A stretch of DNA of 64,000 nucleotides from NCBI GenBank assembly GCA_008638205.1, contig VTPO01000005.1, positions 1 to 64,000 on the forward strand. The letters are read 5' to 3'. The stretch comes from Pelagibacteraceae bacterium. Lineage in GTDB: Bacteria; Pseudomonadota; Alphaproteobacteria; Pelagibacterales; Pelagibacteraceae. The position numbers and the translations under genes are program-made. Positions within the stretch are counted from its first letter, which is position 1; each line of letters opens with the position of its first letter. The notes under the pieces are model-generated. The model worked only from the letters and a program-made list of their open reading frames with translations, had not been told where the DNA came from and searched no databases. This document shows positions 1 through 9,378 of the stretch, one piece after another.

Positions 1-51
1 GCTTTTATTAAAGACCTGGATACTTTAGAGGATTTTAAAAAAAAATTATAA
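1..51 (+). CDS. 3' end of an upstream CDS (…AFIKDLDTLEDFKKKL*)
   Basis: Open frame from base 1 to TAA at 49-51; only 16 residues visible, so product is unknown. Confidence 0.45.
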   Translation, partial: AFIKDLDTLEDFKKKL

Positions 52-155
52 AATAAATTACAATTAAAAGTTGTATCAGTTATCTATTTAAGGTTGTTTT
101 TTATATTACATTAATATTAAATTAATTAAACTAATAGAAGAAAGGGAAAAAAATA

Positions 156-1136
156 ATGAAAAATATTAAAAAAATAGTTTCAATATTATTCTCAGCAATC
201 TTACTATTTTCAGTAACAACAACTAGTTCATTTGCAATTGACAAATTGCACTTTGTAATTGGTGGTGGTGCTGGTGGTGGTTGGGATGGAACTGCTAGGG
301 GAACTGGAGAAGCATTAACTAAATCAGGAATGTTAAAAAGCGCATCATTTGAAAACATGTCAGGTGGTGGTGGAGGTAAAGCATTAGCTTTTATGATTAA
401 TACTAAACCTGAAAATACTATTTTAGTACAGTCAACTCCATTAGTTCTAAGATCAATCACAAGACACAAAGGTTATGTTAAAGGATCTGGAGTTCTTTCT
501 TATAAAGATGTTACGCCAATCGCTGGAGTTATCGGTGACTACGGTGCAATAGCGGTAGCAAAAAACTCACCATACAAAAACTTTAAAGATGTGGTTAATG
601 CATATAAAAAAGATGCAAACTCTATCAAAATGGCTGGTGGCTCAGTAAGAGGTAGCATGGACCATTTAATTGGTGCATTAGCTTTTCAAGCTGCTGGAGC
701 AAACCCAAATAAGGTAGCTTATATTCCTTATGATGCTGGAGGAAAAGCTTTAGCTGGACTTCTATCTGGTGAAACTCAAATTATTTCTACAGGCTTAGGT
801 GAGCTTATGGGTGCTAGAGATCAGGTAAGAATTATAGGAATTACTGCTCCTAAGAGAATAGCTGATGCTCCAAACGCACCAACTTTAAAAGAACAAGGTT
901 ACGATGTTCAGTTCGTTAATTGGAGAGGTTTTTTTGGTCCTCCAAATATGAGCAATAAAGATAAAAAAGCTATATCTAATATGTTGGGCAAAGTAATGAA
1001 AACTCCTGAATGGGAGTCTGTTAGAAAAAGAAATGCTTGGGTTAATATTTACAACTCAGACGAAGACTTTGTTAAATTTTTAGAAAAACAAACTAAAGAA
1101 ATGACAACTCTTATGAAAAAACTAGGAGTTATCTAA
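156..1136 (+). CDS. tctC: Tripartite tricarboxylate transporter substrate-binding protein (TctC family)
   Basis: Signal peptide, GGGAGGGWDGTARG motif and TctC-like architecture; followed by TctB- and TctA-like genes. Confidence 0.92.
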   Translation: MKNIKKIVSILFSAILLFSVTTTSSFAIDKLHFVIGGGAGGGWDGTARGTGEALTKSGMLKSASFENMSGGGGGKALAFMINTKPENTILVQSTPLVLRSITRHKGYVKGSGVLSYKDVTPIAGVIGDYGAIAVAKNSPYKNFKDVVNAYKKDANSIKMAGGSVRGSMDHLIGALAFQAAGANPNKVAYIPYDAGGKALAGLLSGETQIISTGLGELMGARDQVRIIGITAPKRIADAPNAPTLKEQGYDVQFVNWRGFFGPPNMSNKDKKAISNMLGKVMKTPEWESVRKRNAWVNIYNSDEDFVKFLEKQTKEMTTLMKKLGVI

Positions 1137-1158
1137 TCCTTTAAGATTAGTTAAAATT

Positions 1159-1210
1159 AGAGCAGTGAATATAAATACTACTAAAGTTATATCACTGCTC
1201 TTTTTTGTTT
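1159..1210 (+). terminator. Terminator-like hairpin downstream of tctC overlapping the tctB start codon
   Basis: AGAGCAGTGA (1159-1168) / TCACTGCTCT (1192-1201) perfect 10-bp inverted repeat followed by TTTTTGTTTTTT. Confidence 0.75.
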
Positions 1211-1635
1211 TTTCGGCATTTTATTTATACACAGCTTATAATATCCAAGTTTTTTCATTTGATGAAAATGCACCTTTTAATGCAAAAACTTTTCCTATTT
1301 ATTTGGGATACGCAGGCATGTTTTTTTCAGGTTTGAAAATTATTTTACCAGAACCAAATACTATTAAAATTAATCATAAGTATTTAGAATATAAAAAAAC
1401 AGCTATACTTGTCATTATCGCGCTTATTTATGGAGCGACTATACTTAAGGTTGGATATTTTTTAACTACGTCTTTATTTTTGGCTTTTTCTTACTATGCG
1501 TTAGGAGAGAGAAGGTGGTATTTGATTTTTGCGCTTTCTTTTCCTTTTGTAGGTGCTTTTATGTACCTACTTCACGGAGTACTTGAAATTTACTTAAGAG
1601 ATCCATTTTTAAAAACAATTGGAGTTATGGGATGA
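1165..1635 (+). CDS. tctB: Tripartite tricarboxylate transporter small membrane protein (TctB family), GTG start
   Basis: Four-TM-like small protein between TctC and TctA, overlaps tctA by 4 nt. Confidence 0.85.
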   Translation: MNINTTKVISLLFFVFSAFYLYTAYNIQVFSFDENAPFNAKTFPIYLGYAGMFFSGLKIILPEPNTIKINHKYLEYKKTAILVIIALIYGATILKVGYFLTTSLFLAFSYYALGERRWYLIFALSFPFVGAFMYLLHGVLEIYLRDPFLKTIGVMG

Positions 1636-3143
1636 CGGAAGGAATTTTAATAGGATTAAAAACTGCTCTTACATTTCAAAACATTTTAATGGTTATGGTA
1701 GGGTGTTTTTTTGGAACCATAATAGGCATGCTGCCAGGTCTGGGACCGATGACCGCAATAGCATTAATGATACCTATTACATATGGCTTTGAACCAGCGA
1801 CAGGATTAATTTTAATGGCAGGAGTTTACTATGGAGCTGTGTTTGGCGGATCTACTTCTTCAATATTATTAAATGCACCAGGTGTTCCAGGTACGGTCGC
1901 AACTTCATTTGACGGATATCCAATGGCTCAACAAGGAAAAGCAGGTAAAGCTTTAGCCATAGCTGCTTGGAGTTCATTTGCAGGAGGAACACTTGCTACC
2001 TTTTACTTATTATTTCTTGCCCCAAGCTTATCTAAAGTTAGCTTGTCTTTTAGATCTCCAGATTATTTTGCTTTGATGCTGTTAGGCCTAACTGCTATTG
2101 CAGCTTTTTCATCCAAAGGACAGTTTTTAAAAGCAATGATGATGGTCGTTCTAGGCCTAATGTTAGCATCGGTTGGACAAGATTCACTGTCTGACATTAC
2201 AAGATTTACCTTTAACAACATGAATTTAACTGACGGAATAAGTTTTGTTTTAGTTGTAATGGCCACCTTTGCAATGAGCGAAGCCTTAACTATTATTTTA
2301 AAAAGAAACGATCCATCAGCAGTAGCAAAGCAAGTTTCACTAACAGAGCTTGGTTCAATTAAAATAAATAAAGAAGAAACAGGTCAAATGTTAAAAACCA
2401 TTCCTCGTAACTCTATTATAGGTTTTATAATTGGTGTTTTGCCAGGCGCCGGTGCCACCATTGCATCATTTTTAGCATATGGAATGGAGAGAAACTTTGT
2501 TAGCGATAAAGAAAAAGAAAAATTTGGCAAAGGAAGCGTTCATGGTTTGGCAGCTCCAGAGACAGCAAATAACGCAGCATGCTCGGGCGCCTTTGTTCCT
2601 TTGTTAACCTTGGGAATACCTGGAAGTGGAACTACGGCTGTAATGCTTGGAGCTCTTTTGGGTTTTGGAATTCAGCCAGGACCAAGATTATATATTACCA
2701 ACCCAGAAATTTTTTGGTCTGTAATAATGTCTATGTATATTGGAATGGTAATATTGCTTATTTTAAATTTGCCTTTAATTCCTTATATAGCAAGAATTCT
2801 TGCCGTTCCTAAAAATTTTTTAATACCTTTAATTTTATTTTTTTCAATTACAGGTATTTATGTCATGTCCTTTAATAATTTTGATATTTATTTAATGATT
2901 GGAATAGCAGTGATTGCAACTTTTATGCGATTATATGATTTTCCGATGCCGCCATTAATTTTAGCCTTTGTGCTCGGAGGTTTAATGGAAGAAAACTTGA
3001 GAAGATCTTTATTATTAAGTAATGGATCTTGGGAGTTTTTATGGGACAGACCGCTAACAGCAAGCATATTAACTGTAACTGTACTGATTGTAATTTGGCA
3101 TATTTACAAAACTTTAAAAGCAAATCGTACAAAGTCTTATTAA
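1632..3143 (+). CDS. tctA: Tripartite tricarboxylate transporter large permease (TctA family)
   Basis: GTIIGMLPGLGPMTAIALMIPITY and GVLPGAGATIASFLAYGMER signatures. Confidence 0.95.
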   Translation: MTEGILIGLKTALTFQNILMVMVGCFFGTIIGMLPGLGPMTAIALMIPITYGFEPATGLILMAGVYYGAVFGGSTSSILLNAPGVPGTVATSFDGYPMAQQGKAGKALAIAAWSSFAGGTLATFYLLFLAPSLSKVSLSFRSPDYFALMLLGLTAIAAFSSKGQFLKAMMMVVLGLMLASVGQDSLSDITRFTFNNMNLTDGISFVLVVMATFAMSEALTIILKRNDPSAVAKQVSLTELGSIKINKEETGQMLKTIPRNSIIGFIIGVLPGAGATIASFLAYGMERNFVSDKEKEKFGKGSVHGLAAPETANNAACSGAFVPLLTLGIPGSGTTAVMLGALLGFGIQPGPRLYITNPEIFWSVIMSMYIGMVILLILNLPLIPYIARILAVPKNFLIPLILFFSITGIYVMSFNNFDIYLMIGIAVIATFMRLYDFPMPPLILAFVLGGLMEENLRRSLLLSNGSWEFLWDRPLTASILTVTVLIVIWHIYKTLKANRTKSY

Positions 3144-3182
3144 CTAAGATCGCAAACTAACTGAAAAAATTTAAAATTTTTA

Positions 3183-4331
3183 TTATAAAAATTTTGTTAT
3201 AATTTTAGGTATTTGTTCCTTAAACTTAAAAAAACCTTTCGTAGAAAATTGCCAGCAATATTTGTCATAATCTCTGGCTAGATAATAAATATCAAACTCT
3301 TTCTTAATCTCTTTTATAAAATCATTTTCATATCCAACAGCAAGATAAGGAAAAATGATATTTTTAATATTTTTTTCTTTTATTATGGTTTGCAAATCAT
3401 CTTTGTTTTGAATAATCGTTTGGGAGTTAAACTGTTCTTTTAGAGTGGTTGTTAAATACTGATTAGATCTAATCTTAAAGTCTAACACTTTTGGTGAATA
3501 GTTTTCTTTCTTTAATAGGGAGGTGAAGTCTATAAGTGCGTAATGGTTATAATTCATTTCTTTTTCCACAAGATGAAGAGAGCAGTCTAGATTGTGAAAA
3601 ACAAATAATGAATGTTCGCTATTGATCTCATCAAATAAGATGGGCTGAATGTCGTAGCTTCTATCTTCATGCTTAGCTTGTGCTTGTTCATTTAAATTTA
3701 AATGCTCATACTTTTTAGCGGAGAATTTATTAATATTCCATTCGGAAGCTAGATAATGCTTCCCCTTGGTATGAAGACCTGCCACCCATCTCCAGCCTAG
3801 AGTGTTTGATGCTGGATCTCCATCCAACAAATGTTTAAGAAAAAAATCAGCTCCAAGCTGCCAAGGTAATCCTAGTGTAAAAATCCAAATACTAGCAAAC
3901 CACATACGTGCATGGTTATGCAAATAGCCAAATTCTTTTAATTCTAAAACCCAATCGTTAAAGCATGGTATTTTAGTGTTTCCTTCAATGGCCTCTTTAT
4001 AATTAGAGCTATTCAATTCATTTTGTAAATTGTTTAAGTCCTGGTTGTAATCATCCCAGACCTGAGGTCTCATTTCCAGCCAGCCCTTCCAGTAAGTTCT
4101 CCAAAAAACTTCTTGGACAAATTTTTCAATTTTTTTAAAGGGAAATTTTTGGTAAGCAGCCCGGATAGTTTCCTGCTCATCTATAATGCGGTGACTAATA
4201 TATTGTGATAATAAGCTGGTATTGTTTCTGTTTTCTGGGCCAGGATCAAAATTTCGATCCGCTGCATATTTTCCTAAGTTGTTATTAGAAAAATCTTCTA
4301 GCCTGTTTAATGCTTCATCTCTAATGTTCAT
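3183..4331 (-). CDS. Photolyase/cryptochrome-like protein: FAD-binding domain at N-terminus, alpha/beta-like region at C-terminus
   Basis: RNFDPGPENRNNTSLLSQYISHRIIDEQET, VFWRTYWKGWLEMRPQVWDDY, HNHARMWFASIWIFTLGLPWQLGADFF, DPASNTLGWRWVAGLHTKGKHYLA match the photolyase FAD-domain pattern. Confidence 0.88.
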   Translation of the reverse strand: MNIRDEALNRLEDFSNNNLGKYAADRNFDPGPENRNNTSLLSQYISHRIIDEQETIRAAYQKFPFKKIEKFVQEVFWRTYWKGWLEMRPQVWDDYNQDLNNLQNELNSSNYKEAIEGNTKIPCFNDWVLELKEFGYLHNHARMWFASIWIFTLGLPWQLGADFFLKHLLDGDPASNTLGWRWVAGLHTKGKHYLASEWNINKFSAKKYEHLNLNEQAQAKHEDRSYDIQPILFDEINSEHSLFVFHNLDCSLHLVEKEMNYNHYALIDFTSLLKKENYSPKVLDFKIRSNQYLTTTLKEQFNSQTIIQNKDDLQTIIKEKNIKNIIFPYLAVGYENDFIKEIKKEFDIYYLARDYDKYCWQFSTKGFFKFKEQIPKIITKFL

Positions 4332-5229
4332 TGCTTAATATGTTGTGACAAGTTCGATGAAGAATAGAATGCAAATACACAAGATGATCAAAATCTATAT
4401 TATATCCTCCTCCCAAAACCCCGCACAAAGGAATTTGGTTTTTATAAAAATTGCTAATGACCATTTTTTCTCTTTTTTTAATTCCTTCTGTCGAAATATT
4501 TAATTTCCCTAGCTTATCATCTTTATGGATATCTACCCCTGCTACATAAAACACAAAATCAAAATTCATTTTATTAACCAACTCTAAACTTTTGGATACC
4601 ATATTTAAATATTCTTCATCCGTAATATCATCTTCTAATTCTATATCTTTATTGCTTTGCTGCCTTACCAGAGGATAGTTTTTTTTAGAATGAGCACTGA
4701 AAGTATACACCTGATCATTATTTTCAAAAATTTTCGCAGTGCCATCACCTTGATGCACATCTAGATCATAAATAAGAATTTTTTTAACTGAATGCTTGTT
4801 TAACAAATTGTAAGCAGCCACAGCCACATCATTAAAGACACAATAGCCATTACCTGAATCGGAAAATGCATGATGAGATCCTCCCGCAGTATTGCAAGCT
4901 AACTTATAGCTCAAAGCTAATTCCGCAGATAAAACAGTTCCTCCAGTTGCCATATAAGATCTTCTTTTGACACTCGGGACCATTGGAAAGCCAAGTTTTC
5001 TTTCTTCCTCTTTGGATAAAGAGAGGTTATCAATTTTTTGAATGTATTCTGGATGGTGTGCTTGGGTTAGGTCGAGATATTGAGCTGGTTCTGGAATATG
5101 CAAATTTTCTTTATTTAAAATATTATCTTTTTGCAAAAGATCAAATAATGCACCAAACTTTTTTATGGGAAAGCGATGATCATCACCAATTTGGGCTACA
5201 TAATCAGGATGATTAACTATTGGAAGCAT
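4321..5229 (-). CDS. Histone deacetylase / acetoin-utilization (HDAC superfamily) protein
   Basis: GGSHHAFSDSGNGYCVFNDVAVAA, DLDVHQGDGTAKIF, GVLGGGYN motifs. Confidence 0.92.
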   Translation of the reverse strand: MLPIVNHPDYVAQIGDDHRFPIKKFGALFDLLQKDNILNKENLHIPEPAQYLDLTQAHHPEYIQKIDNLSLSKEEERKLGFPMVPSVKRRSYMATGGTVLSAELALSYKLACNTAGGSHHAFSDSGNGYCVFNDVAVAAYNLLNKHSVKKILIYDLDVHQGDGTAKIFENNDQVYTFSAHSKKNYPLVRQQSNKDIELEDDITDEEYLNMVSKSLELVNKMNFDFVFYVAGVDIHKDDKLGKLNISTEGIKKREKMVISNFYKNQIPLCGVLGGGYNIDFDHLVYLHSILHRTCHNILSNEH

Positions 5230-5254
5230 TTAATGTTTTTAATAAACAAAACTA

Positions 5255-8149
5255 TTAATTAACTCTTTCAAAAATATTAAATAATAGTTCCGAAACGTGC
5301 TTGGCATCTCTTTTAGAAAAATCAAATATTTGTTGCCTACAGCTAGTTCCATTGGCAATGACCACATCCTCAGGACTGTCATTAATAGTTGGTATTAAAG
5401 AAAGATTAGCCATTTTTTTTGAAATTTCATAATTTTTAGAGCTATATCCAAATGAGCCTGCCATACCACAACAGCTACTATCAATGGGCTTATGCTTGAT
5501 CTCTAACGTTTTTAACAATTCCAACAAACCTTTAAAACGATCTTGGGATTTTTGATGACAATGACCATGAACTAAAACATTCTTATTATAAGCATGTGCA
5601 TTTACTTTATTTCCTTCTTTAATTTGTTCTAAAATAAACTCTTCAATCAAATAAAATTTATTCTTTAATTTATCTCTATTTTCAATTCCTTTAAGCGCCT
5701 TAAATTCATCATTAAAAGTAAGAAGACATGAGGGTTCAATTCCAACCACAGGCATTTCTGCATATCCATTATTATAGAGATAATTAGTAACTCTATTCAT
5801 TTCAAATTTTGCTTTATCCATTTGACCATACGAAATGTATGTTCTTCCACAGCAAAGGGGTCTCGATAAATTGTTATCATCAAAGCTTGGAATAATTGCT
5901 TGAAAGCCAAATTTGTTTAACACTTTGATAGCGTACATAATATTCTTAACTTCAAAATTAATATTAAATGTGTCCGCAAGTAAAATGACCTTCTTTTCAA
6001 ATGTTGGCTGAGTTTTGTAAATTTCTTTTAAAGGAGTAATATTTTGCACTTCTGGCATTTCTCTTTTGGTAGAAAAGCCAAATGCTTCAATAACTTTATC
6101 TAAGAGAGGAATGTTTTTTACTTTGTTAAATATAGGAGCGGTTATTTTAATTAACCAGATAAGCCTTGGCATATCAGATATAATTCTATCTTTGATACCC
6201 ATGGTAAATTTTTTATAGTAATGAGATAAAAATTCACTTTTCATCTTTGCCATATCTACACTCATCGGACATTCACGCTGACAAGCTTTGCAACTGACAC
6301 AAAGTTCCATAGTCTCAAACATTTCTTTTGATGCAAACGATCCTTTTGGTAATTGATTAGAAAGGGCTAGTCGCAAAGTGTTCGCTCTTCCTCTAACTAA
6401 ATCTTTTTCTTCCATCGTCACACGGTACGAAGGGCACATCACTCCTGAATCTAGTTTTCTACAAGCTCCATTATTATTACACATCTCCACTGCATCTGAG
6501 AGCTGACCCCAAGCAGACCAATCATAATGAGTAGAAATATTTTCAGCCTTATAACCAGGCTTGTAACGCATTAATGTTCGGTCATCTGATTTGAATGCCC
6601 GTACAATTTTTCCTGGATTTAAAAGGCCTTTTGGATCAAAGGTGTCTTTAATTTCCTCAAAAGCACCCACAATTTTCTTACCAAACATCATCTCATGAAA
6701 CTCAGATCTTACAATCCCATCTCCATGCTCACCTGAGTGAGAGCCTTTATATTCTTTCACCATGGCAAAAGCTTCCTTGGCAATAGCTTTCATATTTTTG
6801 ATATCTTGTTCAGATTTTGCATTGAGGATAGGTCTTACATGAAGGGTTCCAACTGATGCATGGGCATAAAATAATCCTTCGGTGTTATATTTTCTAAACA
6901 CATCTCTCAATCGTTCCGTATAGTCTGCTAAATTTTCCAATGTGACAGCACAATCTTCAATGAAGGCTACTCCTTTTTTGTCACCTTTCATGGACATTAA
7001 AATATTTAGACCAGCTTTTCTTATTTCAAATACTGCCTTTTGATCATTTAGATTTTCATAAGCAGTAAAATCATTGTTTTGATTATCCAATTTTATTAAT
7101 GACTCTAAATCTTTTAATTTTTTTCTCGCAACATCCAAATCATCATCAATAAATTCAACCATTAAAACGGCCTCAGGGTTTCCTTTGATATATTTTTTAA
7201 TCTCTCCTGCATAAAGAGGAATGTCTTTTGCTAAGCTGATTAAGTTATGATCTAATAGTTCAACGGTGGTGGGTTTTAATTTTACGATTTCTTGAGTTAA
7301 GTTCATCGCTTCTCTGAAATTAGCAAAGTAACAAACTCCCAACACTTTTCTGGTAGGGATCTCCCATAATTTTAATTTAATTTTATTAAATAAAGATAAG
7401 GTTCCTTCCGATCCAACTAGTATGTTGGATGTATTAAAACCATTAGGATTAATAAGATCAATATTATATCCGCCAACTCTTCTCTGAGTTACGGGAAAGT
7501 GTAAATCAATTTCTTCCTTAGTGTTATTTTTAACATCTAAAAATTTTTTAATAATTTCGTATTTTCTATTTCTTTCATTAGTGACTTCTAAATAATTTTT
7601 ATCAATGTCATCGAAGGTGTGTACAGTTCCGTCATCCAAGATTGCTTCAACAGCTAAAACATTATTTACCATGTTGCCATAATGAAGAGACCTAGACCCA
7701 CAACTATTATTGGCAGTCATTCCACCAATGGTAGCTCTACTACTAGTCGAAACATCGACAGGATACCAAAGGCCATAAGGTTTTAAATAAGCATTCAATT
7801 GATCCAGAACAATTCCTGGTTCTACCCAAACTGTTTTTTCTTCCTTGTTAAAATCTAAAATTTTGTTTTGATGTCTGGAGTAATCTAGGACAATGGATTC
7901 ACCCACCGTTTGACCTGATTGAGAGCTTCCACCACCTCTTGCAAGTAAGGATATTCCTTGTTTTTGTGAATATTCCATAATTTTGAGAACATCGTTCTTG
8001 TCTTTGGGCAATACGGCACCTAAAGGCTTGATTTGATAAAGAGAAGCATCGGTGCTGTACCGTCCTCTAGAAAACTCATCAAACAATACTTTGCCTTTAA
8101 CCTGACCTTGAATTTCTTTTGCAATTTTTTCTATTTGATTCTGATTCAT
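5255..8149 (-). CDS. FAD-linked oxidase / Fe-S oxidoreductase fusion (D-2-hydroxyacid dehydrogenase, YdiJ-like)
   Basis: FAD_binding_4 motif (LLARGGGSSQSGQTVG), 4Fe-4S CVSCKACQRECPMSVDMAKMKSE, C-terminal CCG motifs. Confidence 0.9.
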   Translation of the reverse strand: MNQNQIEKIAKEIQGQVKGKVLFDEFSRGRYSTDASLYQIKPLGAVLPKDKNDVLKIMEYSQKQGISLLARGGGSSQSGQTVGESIVLDYSRHQNKILDFNKEEKTVWVEPGIVLDQLNAYLKPYGLWYPVDVSTSSRATIGGMTANNSCGSRSLHYGNMVNNVLAVEAILDDGTVHTFDDIDKNYLEVTNERNRKYEIIKKFLDVKNNTKEEIDLHFPVTQRRVGGYNIDLINPNGFNTSNILVGSEGTLSLFNKIKLKLWEIPTRKVLGVCYFANFREAMNLTQEIVKLKPTTVELLDHNLISLAKDIPLYAGEIKKYIKGNPEAVLMVEFIDDDLDVARKKLKDLESLIKLDNQNNDFTAYENLNDQKAVFEIRKAGLNILMSMKGDKKGVAFIEDCAVTLENLADYTERLRDVFRKYNTEGLFYAHASVGTLHVRPILNAKSEQDIKNMKAIAKEAFAMVKEYKGSHSGEHGDGIVRSEFHEMMFGKKIVGAFEEIKDTFDPKGLLNPGKIVRAFKSDDRTLMRYKPGYKAENISTHYDWSAWGQLSDAVEMCNNNGACRKLDSGVMCPSYRVTMEEKDLVRGRANTLRLALSNQLPKGSFASKEMFETMELCVSCKACQRECPMSVDMAKMKSEFLSHYYKKFTMGIKDRIISDMPRLIWLIKITAPIFNKVKNIPLLDKVIEAFGFSTKREMPEVQNITPLKEIYKTQPTFEKKVILLADTFNINFEVKNIMYAIKVLNKFGFQAIIPSFDDNNLSRPLCCGRTYISYGQMDKAKFEMNRVTNYLYNNGYAEMPVVGIEPSCLLTFNDEFKALKGIENRDKLKNKFYLIEEFILEQIKEGNKVNAHAYNKNVLVHGHCHQKSQDRFKGLLELLKTLEIKHKPIDSSCCGMAGSFGYSSKNYEISKKMANLSLIPTINDSPEDVVIANGTSCRQQIFDFSKRDAKHVSELLFNIFERVN

Positions 8150-8173
8150 AGTAAATATCTTAGACTAGTAGCA

Positions 8174-9322
8174 CTATTTTTTACTTTGATAAATTAAAGT
8201 CCCGAACTTTTTCATCGCACTTGGAGATAAAGTTAGACCTAATCCAGGCTCTTTATTCAAGGTAAGCCATCCATTCTTAATTTCAGGGGGATTAGAAAAC
8301 AACTCTGCTTGAAGAGGATCTCTTTCAGGATCTGGAAAAGATTCTACAATTCTTCCAGCAGGAGAGGAGGCTACTAATTGCGCATGAATATAACAGTCAT
8401 GATGAGGAGCTACATCTACATGGTTTAATTCACAAAGCGCTGTTAATTTTTTTCCATGAGTAAAACCACCAAACATGGTCACATCAAATTGTAAGATTTG
8501 GATAGCACCCTCTTCAATAAAAGAACGGCAACCATAACTAGTGATTTCACTTTCTCCTCCTGAGATAGGTATAGATGTTTGTTTAGCTAGTAGGGTAGTT
8601 TGCCTTCTGTCATCTGCCCATCTTAGAGGCTCCTCTAACCAGGTAGGGTTTAATGACTCTAACAGTTTGCAAGCTTGAATAGCTGTTTTTAAATCCCATG
8701 CACGGTTAACATCAATCATAAGGTCTTTATCTGGACCAATTACATCTCTAATAATTTGCATTCTCTTTATATCTTCTTCCAAAGACAATCCTCCGACCTT
8801 ACCCTTAAATCCTTGATGGCCCTCAGCAACCAATTTTTGAATTTCATCTTTAAGCTGAACATTATCTTTTCCATCCTGATAGTAGGCACAAGTAACATAA
8901 CAAGGCACTTTATCTCTAAAGCCACCAAAAATTTGATACAGGGGAAGACCTGCTTTCTTTCCAATAATATCCCAGCACGCAATATCCACTGCAGAAGAAA
9001 TTCTAATTAAAGCTTCTCTACTCCATTTTTTTTCGTTGGAAATTCTCGTGTCAGTTAAATTAAAAAGTTTATTATAAATTTCTTCAGGCTGATAAGGATT
9101 CATTCCCATAATGTGATCAGTAAGACCATTAGTAAATGGTTTTAATATAGGAGTGATATCTGTATAGCTGGTTGCCATACCAAATCCTTCAACTCCATCT
9201 TTTGTTTTTATCTTAATTAAAAGCTCATTGGCATTAGGAACAATAAAGTGACTGACCCAAAAAGGTTTTTTTTGCTCAGGGCCTTGCAGGCTATAAATTT
9301 CAATATGATCAATTAAATCCAT
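8174..9322 (-). CDS. Mandelate racemase/muconate lactonizing enzyme family protein (enolase superfamily)
   Basis: DVNRAWDLKTAIQACKLLE, WLEEPLRWADDRR, PISGGESE, APHHDCYIHAQL. Confidence 0.92.
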   Translation of the reverse strand: MDLIDHIEIYSLQGPEQKKPFWVSHFIVPNANELLIKIKTKDGVEGFGMATSYTDITPILKPFTNGLTDHIMGMNPYQPEEIYNKLFNLTDTRISNEKKWSREALIRISSAVDIACWDIIGKKAGLPLYQIFGGFRDKVPCYVTCAYYQDGKDNVQLKDEIQKLVAEGHQGFKGKVGGLSLEEDIKRMQIIRDVIGPDKDLMIDVNRAWDLKTAIQACKLLESLNPTWLEEPLRWADDRRQTTLLAKQTSIPISGGESEITSYGCRSFIEEGAIQILQFDVTMFGGFTHGKKLTALCELNHVDVAPHHDCYIHAQLVASSPAGRIVESFPDPERDPLQAELFSNPPEIKNGWLTLNKEPGLGLTLSPSAMKKFGTLIYQSKK

Positions 9323-9331
9323 AGATTGTTT

Positions 9332-9360
9332 GTTATATTTCGATTTGATTAAATATTCAA
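9332..9360 (-). promoter_or_regulatory. Divergent sigma70-like promoter TTGAAT-N17-TATAAC for the MR/MLE gene
   Basis: Reverse complement of ATTCAA (9355-9360) and GTTATA (9332-9337), 17-bp spacer. Confidence 0.55.
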
Positions 9361-9373
9361 AACATCATATATA
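9345..9373 (+). promoter_or_regulatory. Sigma70-like promoter TTGATT-N17-TATATA for the aminotransferase gene
   Basis: Hexamers at 9345-9350 and 9368-9373; ATG begins 6 nt after the last -10 base. Confidence 0.6.
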
Positions 9374-9378
9374 CCCGT

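Noticed and set aside
131-469. 112-aa minus-strand ORF with PPPPP tracts
   Set aside because: Proline runs are the reverse complement of the GGTGGTGGT repeats that encode the TctC Gly-rich motif.
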